Below are positions 11,601 through 23,600 of a DNA stretch of 64,000 nucleotides, piece by piece. Source of the DNA: Paracyclopina nana (Eukaryota; Arthropoda; Copepoda; Cyclopoida; Cyclopettidae); NCBI GenBank assembly GCA_019096065.1, contig JAGUCH010000005.1:1426001-1490000 (forward strand), in the 5' to 3' direction. The position numbers were made by a program, and so were the translations under genes. Under the pieces are notes generated by a model. It was not told the origin of the DNA. It saw only the letters and a list, made by a program, of their open reading frames with translations, and did not search any database. Numbering within the stretch: position 1 is the stretch's first letter; each line of letters opens with the position of its first letter.

Positions 11601-14600
11601 TTGGTTTTAAGCAAAGCAAAGCTGGGTTAAGCAAAGAGAAATTGGGTACCACTTTGCAGCCTCGGATTTGCACTAAATTTGACAACAACAATTATAAGGC
11701 AACTCTGATGAATCCTACCAATTTTGGTTCGAATCAGCTGAGAAGTTGCTGAGAAATATGCAAGCAAAGTTACCTTGCTTTTGCTTAAGCTTAGCTGGCT
11801 ATGTTGTGGGATCCACCTTTTGTCACCAAATCACAATAATTTCTTTTATAGGTCTAAGCACAAATAGTTAGCAAGTGATTTCAATGAATGATGTTTTTGT
11901 TACCAGCAGTTCCTTTCTGACAAAAGTGAAACTTGACCCAATGCATGACACAGAGCTAGGCTTGATAAGAAGAAGTTCTCAAGGCAATTTGTCACCTAAT
12001 CACAATTTCCTTTGGAGAAGTGTAGCCCTTTTGTCAATGTCAGCAAAAAAGAAGCCTTGGCACAATTTGGCTTATCACACAGTGCGCAGGAAAAACGGAG
12101 AGTGTTGTTGTCAAATTGGCAATTATCTTATCTGCAACTAATTTTGAACGAAGGAAAACAAGTAGAGCTTTACTTTGCTTAATGTTATGCCTTTTGAAAT
12201 TAGAACATGATTGCTTTGTTTTGCGCAAGGTGCAATTAAAGCACACTGAATAACAGCAACCCAGCCCTGATGTTAATAACTTTTTTTCCTCTTTTCATTA
12301 GAAGCATGAGACAAAGAAGAAATAATAATAACGAGCCCAAAGCTCAATTTGGAGCACACAACAGCCTAGTTCGTGATAATATTCCTCTACATGCAAATTA
12401 GAAACGCAAAAAACCGTGAAACAAAGCCAGGCTTGTTTCATATCCCAAATGTCACCAACTGCATATTAATTCTTACCAGTGAAGAAACAACTCAGCAGCT
12501 GACCACCCATTGTGAGGAATTCTTCTTCAGAGAAGAAAACTTGGAGAAAATTCAAGTCTTGATAGGCCAAGCCAAACTGCGAGACTGAAGAAGAAACTAT
12601 CATCATCTTTTGAGCCACAGAAGGGAAGTGAGTGTGTGATAAAACGATCCATTACTCGTTTTTGCATCGGCTCGACTAGAGAACACTGAGGTGTACATTT
12701 TCACTATGGAGACCACATTGGGAAGGCGAAAAAAGTCCGTCAAAAATACCAATAAAAGAAACACTCTGAAGGTCATAGCCTTATGCAAAATTGCTTTGTT
12801 TACAAGCAACCACGTGGCCTACTTGATCTCCCCCACTGTGCACTTTTGTTGTTTTGGTCAGCTGGGGAGCTGAGCTAGCTAAGCTGAGATGTGTGTTATA
12901 GCGCAGCACATGGAGGTTTAGTGATGCTCAAAACGACCTGCTACGAGAGTCAATGGGTAAAAGTGAAAAGAGCAGCATGAAGCCTTAATTTCGTGACAAT
13001 TATGAATCAGAACTGCTGCTTCGCAGCGTGATTTATTCTTCAGAGTCTCCTAAGCACCTGGGAAAAATAATGGCAATAACTTTGACTTGCTATAAAGGCA
13101 GCGTGTGCATTTCACAGTTGGCTCAAAGGGCCCAATTTCAGCAGAATTGAATCTATGCCAGCCACAAGCTGAAATCCGATTAAGGCTGAGCTTTGGCTGC
13201 TACCAAAAAGATTTCTTCTTCGTTTTCGGCTCCAGAATGAAAACAGATAGCTTATCTTTTAGTCCTCAAAGAGATACCATCACACACAGCTTTTCAGCTT
13301 GAGCAGGAGACATAAAATGAGGGGAGAGAGAGAAAAAAGAGTGATTCTTTTCTTTTTTTCTCTCATCAAAGCTGGTAGGTAGTATATGGCTGGCATTTTT
13401 TCACTTCCAGGCTTTTGTAGCACAGTGGCCAGTTTTTGGTAGGGCCAAGGAATGAAAATTCCTTCTTCCACTACTGTGCATCAAAGCAATTTTTCCATAC
13501 TTTAAGAGGTTATGGAAAATGGCCAAAAGTTTAATCTAAAGAGACTTTTGGGGTAGGTCAGATTTTTGCAGCTGACAGTTTGTGGGTCACTCATTCCCCA
13601 CAGTGGGCTCAGAGCCTGTTGGCCATTTTTAGTGGTGCTCCTACAGCCCAAGATGCCCATCTATCTATCTTCCTTTTCAAATTGGCATCGACACATCTGC
13701 ATCTCCTTCTTCTTTGCAAGAAGACAACTCTCTTTTTCCAAAGATGATTTCACACTGGTAAACTCCAAGCATTTTTTCCTAATTGAACGTAGGTTTTTTC
13801 CCCTGGCATGTTTTCGAACAAGCAATTTTGCCTTTTATGACTCTTGATTTAAGATTTACAGCCAAAAAAGCTTCAACAAGGACATAAAATCAGCATGAGC
13901 ATCAAGATTTTTACAATGTGCACACTGGGCCGAAGCACTTTTTACGGTCCAATTAGCAAAAAATACATTTTTGCAAAACAACTCCTGCTCAGTCAGGCAG
14001 AGAAAGCTTGAAAGTGGCCCACCCAATTTCGAGCTGATTTTTTCCCATCATAATAATGCATTTTGCTCTTATAAGGCATCAACTAATAATAATAAGGAAG
14101 ATGATAGCAATCAAAAAGGGGCAAAATTCCTTATTAGGCAGGATTTGTCCTGCTCCCACAGCAAAGCAAAAACATGTCTTGACGGATAATCTATCGTGCA
14201 TGCAATAATGGACGTTTGCCCACTGTGCTCCAAGCACACATCAAGTGATGAAACGATGCTCATTTTCCCTCGAAAATGGATATTATGACAAAAGAGTAGT
14301 GTCCATTTTCATGACACAAGATTCCAGCAGTTTTAAGCAGCAGTGGGCTTGAGTTGAAGGGAAAAAAAATACTGCACCACTTAGCTTTTTTCATGGCAGA
14401 TCGAATTGAAAAGAGGAAAGAAAAAAACACACAGAGAGTTGTTGGGTTGGCCATTGATCAATTTCTCCTTGGGTGCCAAACTTTTTTGTGCTGCTCTACA
14501 TTTCATAAAAGGAGCCTTATAGCAGTTTTTACCCTAGCATGAAAACCATTTTCAATGAAATCCACTTTCTAACCCTACTACACTGTGTTATCCAATCAAA

Positions 14601-17600
14601 GCCCCATCATTAAAAATTCCAATCCTAAAGTGTAATTTTCATTTTATGGCTTGGCCACTTTTCTTCCACCAAGCCATTCATTCATTATTGCGTTGCACAA
14701 GTTGAGCTGCTTACCGCTTTAGCATTAGTTGTTGTTGTTGTGGTGGTGGCCACAGTGGAGGATTTTTGCACAATTTCAGCACTTTTCTCACTGGCCTCCA
14801 CTTCAGAGGCCAAATGTCCTTGGGAAGAGCTGAGTGACGAGGTGCGGCTGGAAAGTGGCGATTTTTGCAACTCTTTTGACTGTTTCAGCAATTCTCCACC
14901 TCGAGCCTTGTCGAGGCCGTTGTCACGCTCGAATCGACGCACCATCGAGGCCACACTCAGAGGCTGGCCCTTTTTCACCTCTGCGGCCTCTGTGCTCGCC
15001 TTCCTACCCACAATTGGGCTGTTCGAGGCCGAAGGCATTTTTTCCATCAGATCTCGAGGCAGCCTGAAAAGAATCAAAAGAATGTCAGTCTCCGTTGTGA
15101 AGAATTGGATTAGTGAGGCTTTTTTGACGCTAAAATTACCCACTGTGATCGAGCTCTTCGAAAATTGAGTGAAACGAAATGACCTGACATCTAGTCCATC
15201 ATGTAGGTAGACTCACATGAGGCTTCCACAGTGGGAAAAGGCCTCAATTCAATAGCTGCCTTTTCAATGACGGGCCGAAAAGTGGCACGAGGTGCGCCAG
15301 TAGCCGCCCGTTTAGCTGCTGACTTGGCGTGTTTTCTATACTTAATAGGGCATGTTATCGTAAAAAATATTGTGAAAATCACAAGAGCAGAAAAAAAGCA
15401 TTATTTCGTTTCAACACGGAAATTTGCAATTACTTTTATGAGCGTTGTTGAAGTAGTAGCGCCCTAAAATTGACGCGTGCGTTTTTCCGCCAAACCCTTC
15501 TTTGCACAAATGTAAACAAACTCAACTCGCTTGGTTGTAGAGTGCAGCAGCTGATGGCGTTTTTAAAAGGAAATTCCGAGCGAGTTGACAAGGTCGAAAA
15601 GGTGATTGCTGTAATAATCTGATCATCTGAAAATGTCTTCTTCCTCCTGACACTTCCAATTTAGATAAGCATCCGCGATTTTTTCTCTACACCTACACTC
15701 AATTCAAAGCCTAAATGGCTATCCACTGTAGGTTAAAGCTAGCCCGAAAAAAGCCACTCTTCCTGCCATAATTTGTGGAGCTTTAGAGGCAAATCCCGAT
15801 TTTCCAGGGAAAGTCAAGCTCTGCTTCAGATTATGGGCCACAGATAAGAAATTATGCACTTAACAGGAGGTCACATAAAAGTGAGTCTCCCTTTTCTAAA
15901 CTAGTTTTTTCCCTCCTCTCTTCATTTGTTATTTTTTTTTCCACCGAAATAAGTGAGAGAATAGCTCATAAAAAGTGCATATGTACCCATATGAAACTAT
16001 ATTGCCAGGCAAGTTCACCTTTTGTGTTTTTTCGCATGAGAACAAAGGGGTGCAAAGGTGCTTCTTTTTACTTCTGCTGCAATTTTGCCATTATTTGTGT
16101 CTTACGATTTTTTCGAGCTGAGAGTTTTCAGCTGAGGCCTCAGAAGACTTATTTGGAAATTCAGAGAGTAAGTGAATATTTTCCAGCAAGCAATACAAAT
16201 ACAATGCCAGATTTTTCCCCAAAAACTTGGCAGGGCTCCCCTCCATAACTAGTCAATGATAGTTTCTTCACAAAAATTCCCCAACCAGCAAGCCAGCCAA
16301 AAAAAATGAGTATGAAAAAAAGAATTCTTTTGTAGCATTTTTACTAGGATTCTTTGGGCATAAATCTGCCTCTCTTCTATTTTGGCGAGAAACAGCTAAA
16401 CTCCTCGTGAAATTGTCCATTTGGAAAAACGGCCATAAAAAAGGTCCTGGTTTGCTGTGTTTACGGCCTTTTTCTCAAAGCGCGCGGAGGAGTCTGAGAG
16501 TGCCAGAAAAATTAGCATGGCACACATACACAAACTGAGGAGAAGTGTCTTGAACTTTGACTCGGCCAATAAAAGAACAATAATTCCCTTACCTGAATTG
16601 TTCTTTCACAATCGACCTCTGCTGCTGCTGCTGTTGGTGAATTTCTGGAGCTCGCACTCCGGCAGCAGACATTTTCTTTGCTGACCTCGCGAGGTCGGCC
16701 GAGGCTTCACTGCCCGACCCGGAAGAGGCCACAGATGACCTCTGGAAGCCATCAGAGGAATTGGCCCTGATTGGCCTCTGCAGGTGCTGAACCACTTCCG
16801 GCCTCACCATGATCCTTATGGAGGACCTGAACTGCTTTTTCCTCTCGTAATTATTGGTGGAATTTTGGCCTTGGGCCTCTGCAGTTTGGCACAAATGCGA
16901 CGACAAATCGAGCTCGTATTGGCTCTGGTTGAGTGTCACTCTGGTCGTATTCACTGACTTGCCAGATGTTGGCCTCAAAAGGGCCTCTAATCGACTGCTC
17001 GCTTCTTCTTTGCTTAACCTTCGTCTGGGAGACGAAGCCGCTGCCGCCGTGAGCAGTGATGGTTCGACTACGCGAGAGTGGAACACAACCGGCTCGAGCT
17101 CGGCGAATCGCGGTTCGGGCCTCACTCGCTCCAATAACAATGGCTTTTCGCTGCCGATTTTGATCGCCGGATTCCTGGAGACATAAGGTGGATCCCACAA
17201 CATTAGGCAGCTAAGCTTAAGCAAAGCAAGGTAACTTTGATTGCATATTTCTCAGCAACTTCTCAGCTGATTCGAACCAAAATTGGTAGGATTCATCAGA
17301 GTTGCCTTATAATTGTTGTTGTCAAATTTAGTGCAAATCCGAGGCTGCTAAGTGGTACCCAATTCCCCTTTGCTTAACCCAGCTTTGCTTTGCTTAAAAC
17401 CAATCTTTTGAATGTGACCTCGGATTTGGACTGAATTAGGCATGAACAATTATAAGGCAACTCTGATGAATCCTACCAATTTTGGTTCGAATCAGTTGAG
17501 AGGTTGCTGAGAAATTCGCAATCAAAGTTACTTTGCTTTTGCTTAAGCTTAGCTGCCTAATGTTGTGGGATCCACCTATATACAAAATTGCAATTATCCA

Positions 17601-20600
17601 ACACATGAATATTTTTGGATTTTTTTCGGCCTTCTAACACCACTAAACAAATCATGGCTTTATGCGATCTTTTCAGTTCGGGGGAGCGTTACTTCAAAAC
17701 GGAACTACTATTACTAAGCTTCCTTTTTCAATTAAGGCGCCGTACATCGAAAAGCTCTAAAAAAACACGATTTGTTTTGTGGGCAACCAAATACATTACA
17801 AATGAATTCACAATACGTGAAAAGGCTATTTTTTGACTGTTTCTATGAGTTTTTGAACACCAAAAAAATTATAAATTCGGTTTTAAGGCGAAACACCAAT
17901 GTAGCTTTTTACATTGTAGTCATTTACCAGGTAGCCAAATACCTACCAGCCTTTAACCTATTTTGGCTTTTACCAGTATACCCGAAAAAAATAATTTATC
18001 CTAGTCTTAAAATTGATTTTTCACTGCAAAGCTTCAAGGTGGCCACACCATCACTTTTTTAACAATTTGATGGAATATTGTCAAGGAATTGAGACAAATG
18101 GGGAAAAAATGGAAATATGCTCAACGAGATGGGGAGAAAAACCTTGGACCTTCTTTGACCCAGTGAAAATGAGCTTTTGAAGAGAGAGGCCATTTAACTA
18201 CAACAAAAAAGGTGGAAAACTGGGACACAATAGTTATGGCTTTTTGTGCCTTGAAAGGCTTACCATGGTGTATTGATCATTAGCATTTTTGCATCATAAA
18301 GCAAGTTTGGCCTCATTCTTTGTGAACACACTTTTTACAGCTTCATTCTGCGCCAAGACAAAAGAATTAGCGCCCAAAAAGGTGGAAAACGAGTGATTTT
18401 TCTCGCAGTAGCTTCTAATAATTTCCTGACGACTGGATTCCTGACTGGCAAAAAAGGTTGTCAAAGTCATTATAAAGCTTAGCCCTTTGATAAGTTCGAA
18501 AATGAGCCGCTTTCACTGATACAAATCTCATTTTTTCCCTTCTTCTAAAGCTGCTTTTATTATCTGAGGCAGCAAGTAATTTTTTTCCTGGGCTGAGTAC
18601 TCAAAGCTGCTGTAAATGGATTTCAGTAGATGTATTTTATGGCTAACTAACAAAAAACACAAGTGTGTGTGTGACTGCTAAAAAAATCAGCCATTATTTT
18701 GACATAATTTGGCTCCACTTTCTAGGACTAGCACATTTATGGTTTGGTGGATTTTTTTCGGCGCATGAGCACTAAAGATTAATTTTTCAGGCTTTTTTCG
18801 TCATGCAGAATGTGCAATAAAGTCCGACTTTTCCACCATTTTCTCTCAACAGGAGGAAATCGGCGTAAAATGCTAAAAGTCAAAAAAATTCCCGACAAAA
18901 TTGGTCACACTGTGCATGCAATTTCACTCCTCTTTGCATTATTGCAAGCTTTTGAAATAAAAACCAGCCGGGAAATATATAGTATTTTGATCACTAATAA
19001 ATCCTCAGAGTATGAACATGTCACGTGCAAAAAGAAAAAAGTTCAAACAAAAGTTCGCCATAAATTACGTCCTACATGAAATAACCTAGTGCCAACTTCC
19101 CAGAAAGTTGTCCCAACAGCTACAACAATGGCCCACTGTGTGTGCAATATAGCAGGAAAAAATGCCCCTTAAATTCAATCACTTTGGAATGGAGCAAAAA
19201 AGTCCTCTAATAAAGGTGGCCAGATTAAAAACGAGGAAGGGTGCCCTAAATTTTTTGCACCGCCTCTCCTAACTGGTTATGCATTCACATCTCATTAGCA
19301 TGATTTGATTTACCTTCCAGTTTGAATTATGTCACCAGGTTTGCGTCTGCCTAAAGAATAGACATTCACATAAACGGGAGTGGAACGTCGAATCTCCATT
19401 TTGGTAGTGCTCTTTGGTGGCCGAGGTGGCGCCACATTAACATAGTGGCGCCATTTGGCATTGTCGCCTTCATCATCATTTTTGTCCAAGTCATCTAAGC
19501 TGGAGGATTTTTGGTGCAGCTCCAGCCACATTTTGGCCTTTTCATTCGTCACAAAAATGGGCAGTCGACTTCTGGGGCCCAAATCGGCCTCTGACAGATC
19601 GGTTTTAGCACGACGCATCCCCGTATGCACAAGCGGGTCAGCCGCTTTGTTGTTGTTGTTCAAGTCAGCTGACGCCAGCCCACCTGCATCGCGGCTGGTG
19701 CGGTCGGAGTGATGATAGGTCGAAAAAGGCTCCTCATTCAGGATCCTCTGGGTCCAAGTTGGAATCCTGGATTTTTTACCTAGATGCAAAGGTAGATTTT
19801 CTTCATTCCATCCTTGGATTGTCTGGTCACGTAGATTATTTGTCATTTGATTGCAGAGAACATCATCAGAAGTGTGAATATGTAATTTTTTCTCTTTGCT
19901 ACGTGAAGCTATTTGGTTATTTGAAAACTTCTACGATATACTAACTGGATTTGCATATTGTTGACACCTACCAATTTTTCATGGGCAATTTTTGCCTGGA
20001 AGAAGAAAAAATCTCACCTCTGAATGTGTTGTTGTCTTCTGTTGCAAAGTGGCGAGGACAATTGCAAGGTGGTGGACTCGAGTCCTCAACAATGGCCTCA
20101 AAATGGTCGTCAACGAGGCCGCTCTTTTTTCGACGTACAACCACAGACTCTTTGTAAGGCTTTTCGTGCACCACAAATCTGGAGCTGAAACTCTTGTTGT
20201 TGTTGTTGATTTTTCGCGCCACCATTTTGAGCTCCTGAAGAAGTTCATCGTTGGTGAGGTCGGGCAGAGACTTGTGCTCGAGCCTTTTAAGCTGGTTAAC
20301 ATAAAATTTTCATGGTGATGATCATGATAACTTAGTTGCCAAAGCAATAAAAATTAGGGCTTTAAATCTGTTTTAAAAATGCACTCCGGGGCCCATTGCA
20401 CAGTTCAACTCAATACAAGATCTCCACTAGAAAAAGTGGAACTTTTTCCAGGGCCCAAAGTCCTCAGTGGTGCAATGGGCATTTTTTACGGTGAGAGAAC
20501 TATTAGCAAAATGGCAGCCATTAAAAAGAGGCAAAGAAGGTAGCCGAGAAAAAAATTGGGCCCCTGAAGTCGTGATTTTGTGCATCTGTCCTTAATAATC

Positions 20601-23600
20601 CCTTCGCGAGTTTGCAGACATTTCAATAAATGCTTCCTAATGCGAAGTTGATGGTAAAAATGACCCCAAATGAGCTTTTGGTCGTCATCATGATCATCAT
20701 CATCATAATTATCATCCCTGATTTTGATGCGGTTGTTGTTGCACTGGAGTCAACTTTCCATTATTATTAAATTGACTGATGCGAGTTGGGTGGCCGAAAT
20801 TAAAGCCTTCTCTGATTCGATTTTTTCGGTGGGGATGCGGGGAGCCGTGCAGAGAAGTTTGGGGCACTTTGGGGCTCCAAAAGTTCCAAATGGACGACCC
20901 CAATTTGGTGGAGTCAGGAGCCTGCAATACAATAGAGAAGGATACTTAAAAAACGGAGTCTCATTACCAAAATGACCCATTTGAGGAAAAAAAAACCAGT
21001 CTTCAAAGGGGTTTTCCATGTACTCAGAAAAATGCAAGGGAGGATTTTTTATGAGGGACTCAGGGTGCATTGAAAATCAGACAACAGACGACGAAGGAGC
21101 TTCATTAAGTTAAGTGCATTGTCTGAGAAAAAGGAGGAATAAATCAGGAGAGGTCAAGAACTTATGTAACTTTTATCACTTTGCCTTAGTAAGAGGTCAA
21201 TATTAGGTGGATCCCACAACATTAGGCAGCTAAGCTTAAGCAAAGCAAGGTAACTTTGATTGCATATTTCTCAGCAACTTCTCATCTGATTCGAACCAAA
21301 ATTGGTAGGATTCATCAGAGTTGCCTTATAATTGTTGCTGTCAAATTTAGTGCAAATCCGAGGCTGCTAAGTGGTACCCAATTTCCCTTTGCTTAACCCA
21401 GCTTTGCTTTGCTTAAAACCAATCTTTTGAATGTGACCTCGGATTTGGACTGAATTAGGCATGAACAATTATAAGGCAACTCTGATGAATCCTACCAATT
21501 TTGGTTCGAATCAGTTGAGAGGTTGCTGAGAAATTCGCAATCAAAGTTACTTTGCCTTTGCTTAAGCTTAGCTGCCTAATGTTGTGGGATCCACCTATTA
21601 TCAATGAACTTGTGTAATGTCACCGCGCAGCGCGGCACTAATGTGGTAATTTAGATAAGTTTTTTGTGCTATTATCAGCTCAAAAACTGGATCAATATTC
21701 AGTTTTGCAAGGGCGTTTCACCATGGCAGAAGTCAAGGAAAATGGCTACCAGATCAATGAAGAAATCTTGGCACAGGCAATTGCCAATGATAGGAACTGC
21801 AACATATCTGATGTTGCAGTGGAAAGTTTCACCAAAATTGAGGGCTCCAACAAAGGTGAAGGGTTCACTTGTGTTATTTTTGCTGTAGACATTAAGGCCA
21901 AAGTCAATGGGCAAAACGAAGAGTTTCAATACATTGTGAAATGCATTCCTGCCAGCGAGCACAGAGCCAAAATGTTGAAGGAGGTGAAAAAAATTACAAT
22001 AAGTAACTTAAAGCACCAAAGCATCAAATAAAACTTTTCTAGATGAAAGGCTTTGAAAGGGAATGCTTTGTATTTGATGTGCTGATAAAAAAGTACCAAA
22101 AACTGAGGAAAGACAGGGGACTTAGGCAGATCAGAGTGCCAACAGTGCATTTGACAAACAATGATCTTGGCATCATAATCATGGATAATTTGAAGTCCAG
22201 GGGACTCGGCCTGCTTAACAGATTACAAGGAGAAGGTGAGCAATTTTCAGCCTCTATAATCAATGTCAAAGAATCAATTGGATTTTGATTGGTGCAGAAA
22301 TGAGCTTGGACCTGACAAAGCAGGTGTTGGAAGAGATCGCACTCTTCCATGCTACTGGATACCACTTTTTGCAAACCCATGAAAATGGAGTCCAAGGGTT
22401 TGCCAAAGTGTGCCCAGACTTCTTCTACAGAGGCTGGATAGCCAATGATGATGAAGAGTCGAATAAAAAGTTTAGAGAAATGTTCTTCGGCATGATCCAG
22501 GGGGTGATTTCTGTCATCAAGACCTATGGAGAAGACGAGGCACTTGTTGAGAGGCTCAACAAGTTCATACCTAATATGATGGACCTCATAGACGAGAAAG
22601 CAAGCGCTTCGGAAAGCCACAAATTTCTTACACTTAACCACAACGATCTTCACATGAGCAATGTCATGTACAGGTAACTAAAAAAATAGCCAACTTACCG
22701 AAAACCCGAGAAAATCATGCCAAATTCACGTTTCAACTTGCTTTTGATTTAAGTCTTCAAGCTGCCGTCAGCTGACGCGTGCTTACGTTCACTCACGCGA
22801 GTGCGCGCTTAGCTTAACGGAAAAAAGGTGATCGGGTTGCGTGACAGGCACGCGCTTCAATATTTACGCAAATAGGGAACAAAAGCCAAGCAAAATGAAA
22901 TAGATGGTGCTGAATTTTGGGCTTTTTGGCATGCATGTATGCAATTGCCAAAAAATAGTGTATTCGCAATTTAGTTAATCAAACGGCAAAGTAAGTGCTC
23001 AGATAGTGCTTGTAAAACTTACAATTAAACAAGGAACATAATTGTACAAAGAGCAATTTTCATAAAAGTTAAGGAATTATGTATCATGACACATTTCACA
23101 TCCAGGCATGAGCAATGATGGATCCAAAAGGAGAAAATTGCCTTACATTTTCTTACTCAATACTCTTTGAGCTCCAAACAAATAGGTTCAAGTTGAAAGA
23201 ATTTGATAAAAATAGCCAAGTTTTTGACAAACCAGTCAATTCTTCGGGAAAAAATTGAGCAAAAAGTACACGGTAGTTTTTGTACTGGCATGGAAAAGCT
23301 AAGAAAAGTTGGAAAAAGCCAGCCCAAAAGTTGTGATAAGGCCAAATAGTTTCATGAAACTTGGATTAAATGCTGAAATACAAGGGTTGCAAATTAGTTA
23401 ATTTATCAAGTAATTTTAAAAATGATCATAGCAGATTTTTGACAGCCAAAATGTAAAAGCTGGCCCCGCCAGTTGGAATATGTTTTTTTCTAATTGTTAC
23501 CTATAAATTAGTAAGATTGCCCTGCATAATCTGTTTGTAATTATCTTCAGGAAAAGTGAAGATAAATGTGAGGATGTCACTTTGCTAGATCTTCAATTGA

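Larger units (their letters stand above)
8613..14714 (-). other. Long last intron of the MLCK gene
   Basis: This 6.1-kb stretch separates phase-0 splice sites at 14714 (GTAAGC) and 8613 (TTGTAG). It contains the 150-bp tandem units and the deleted MITE. No exon with good splice sites and coding character was found inside. Confidence 0.6.
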
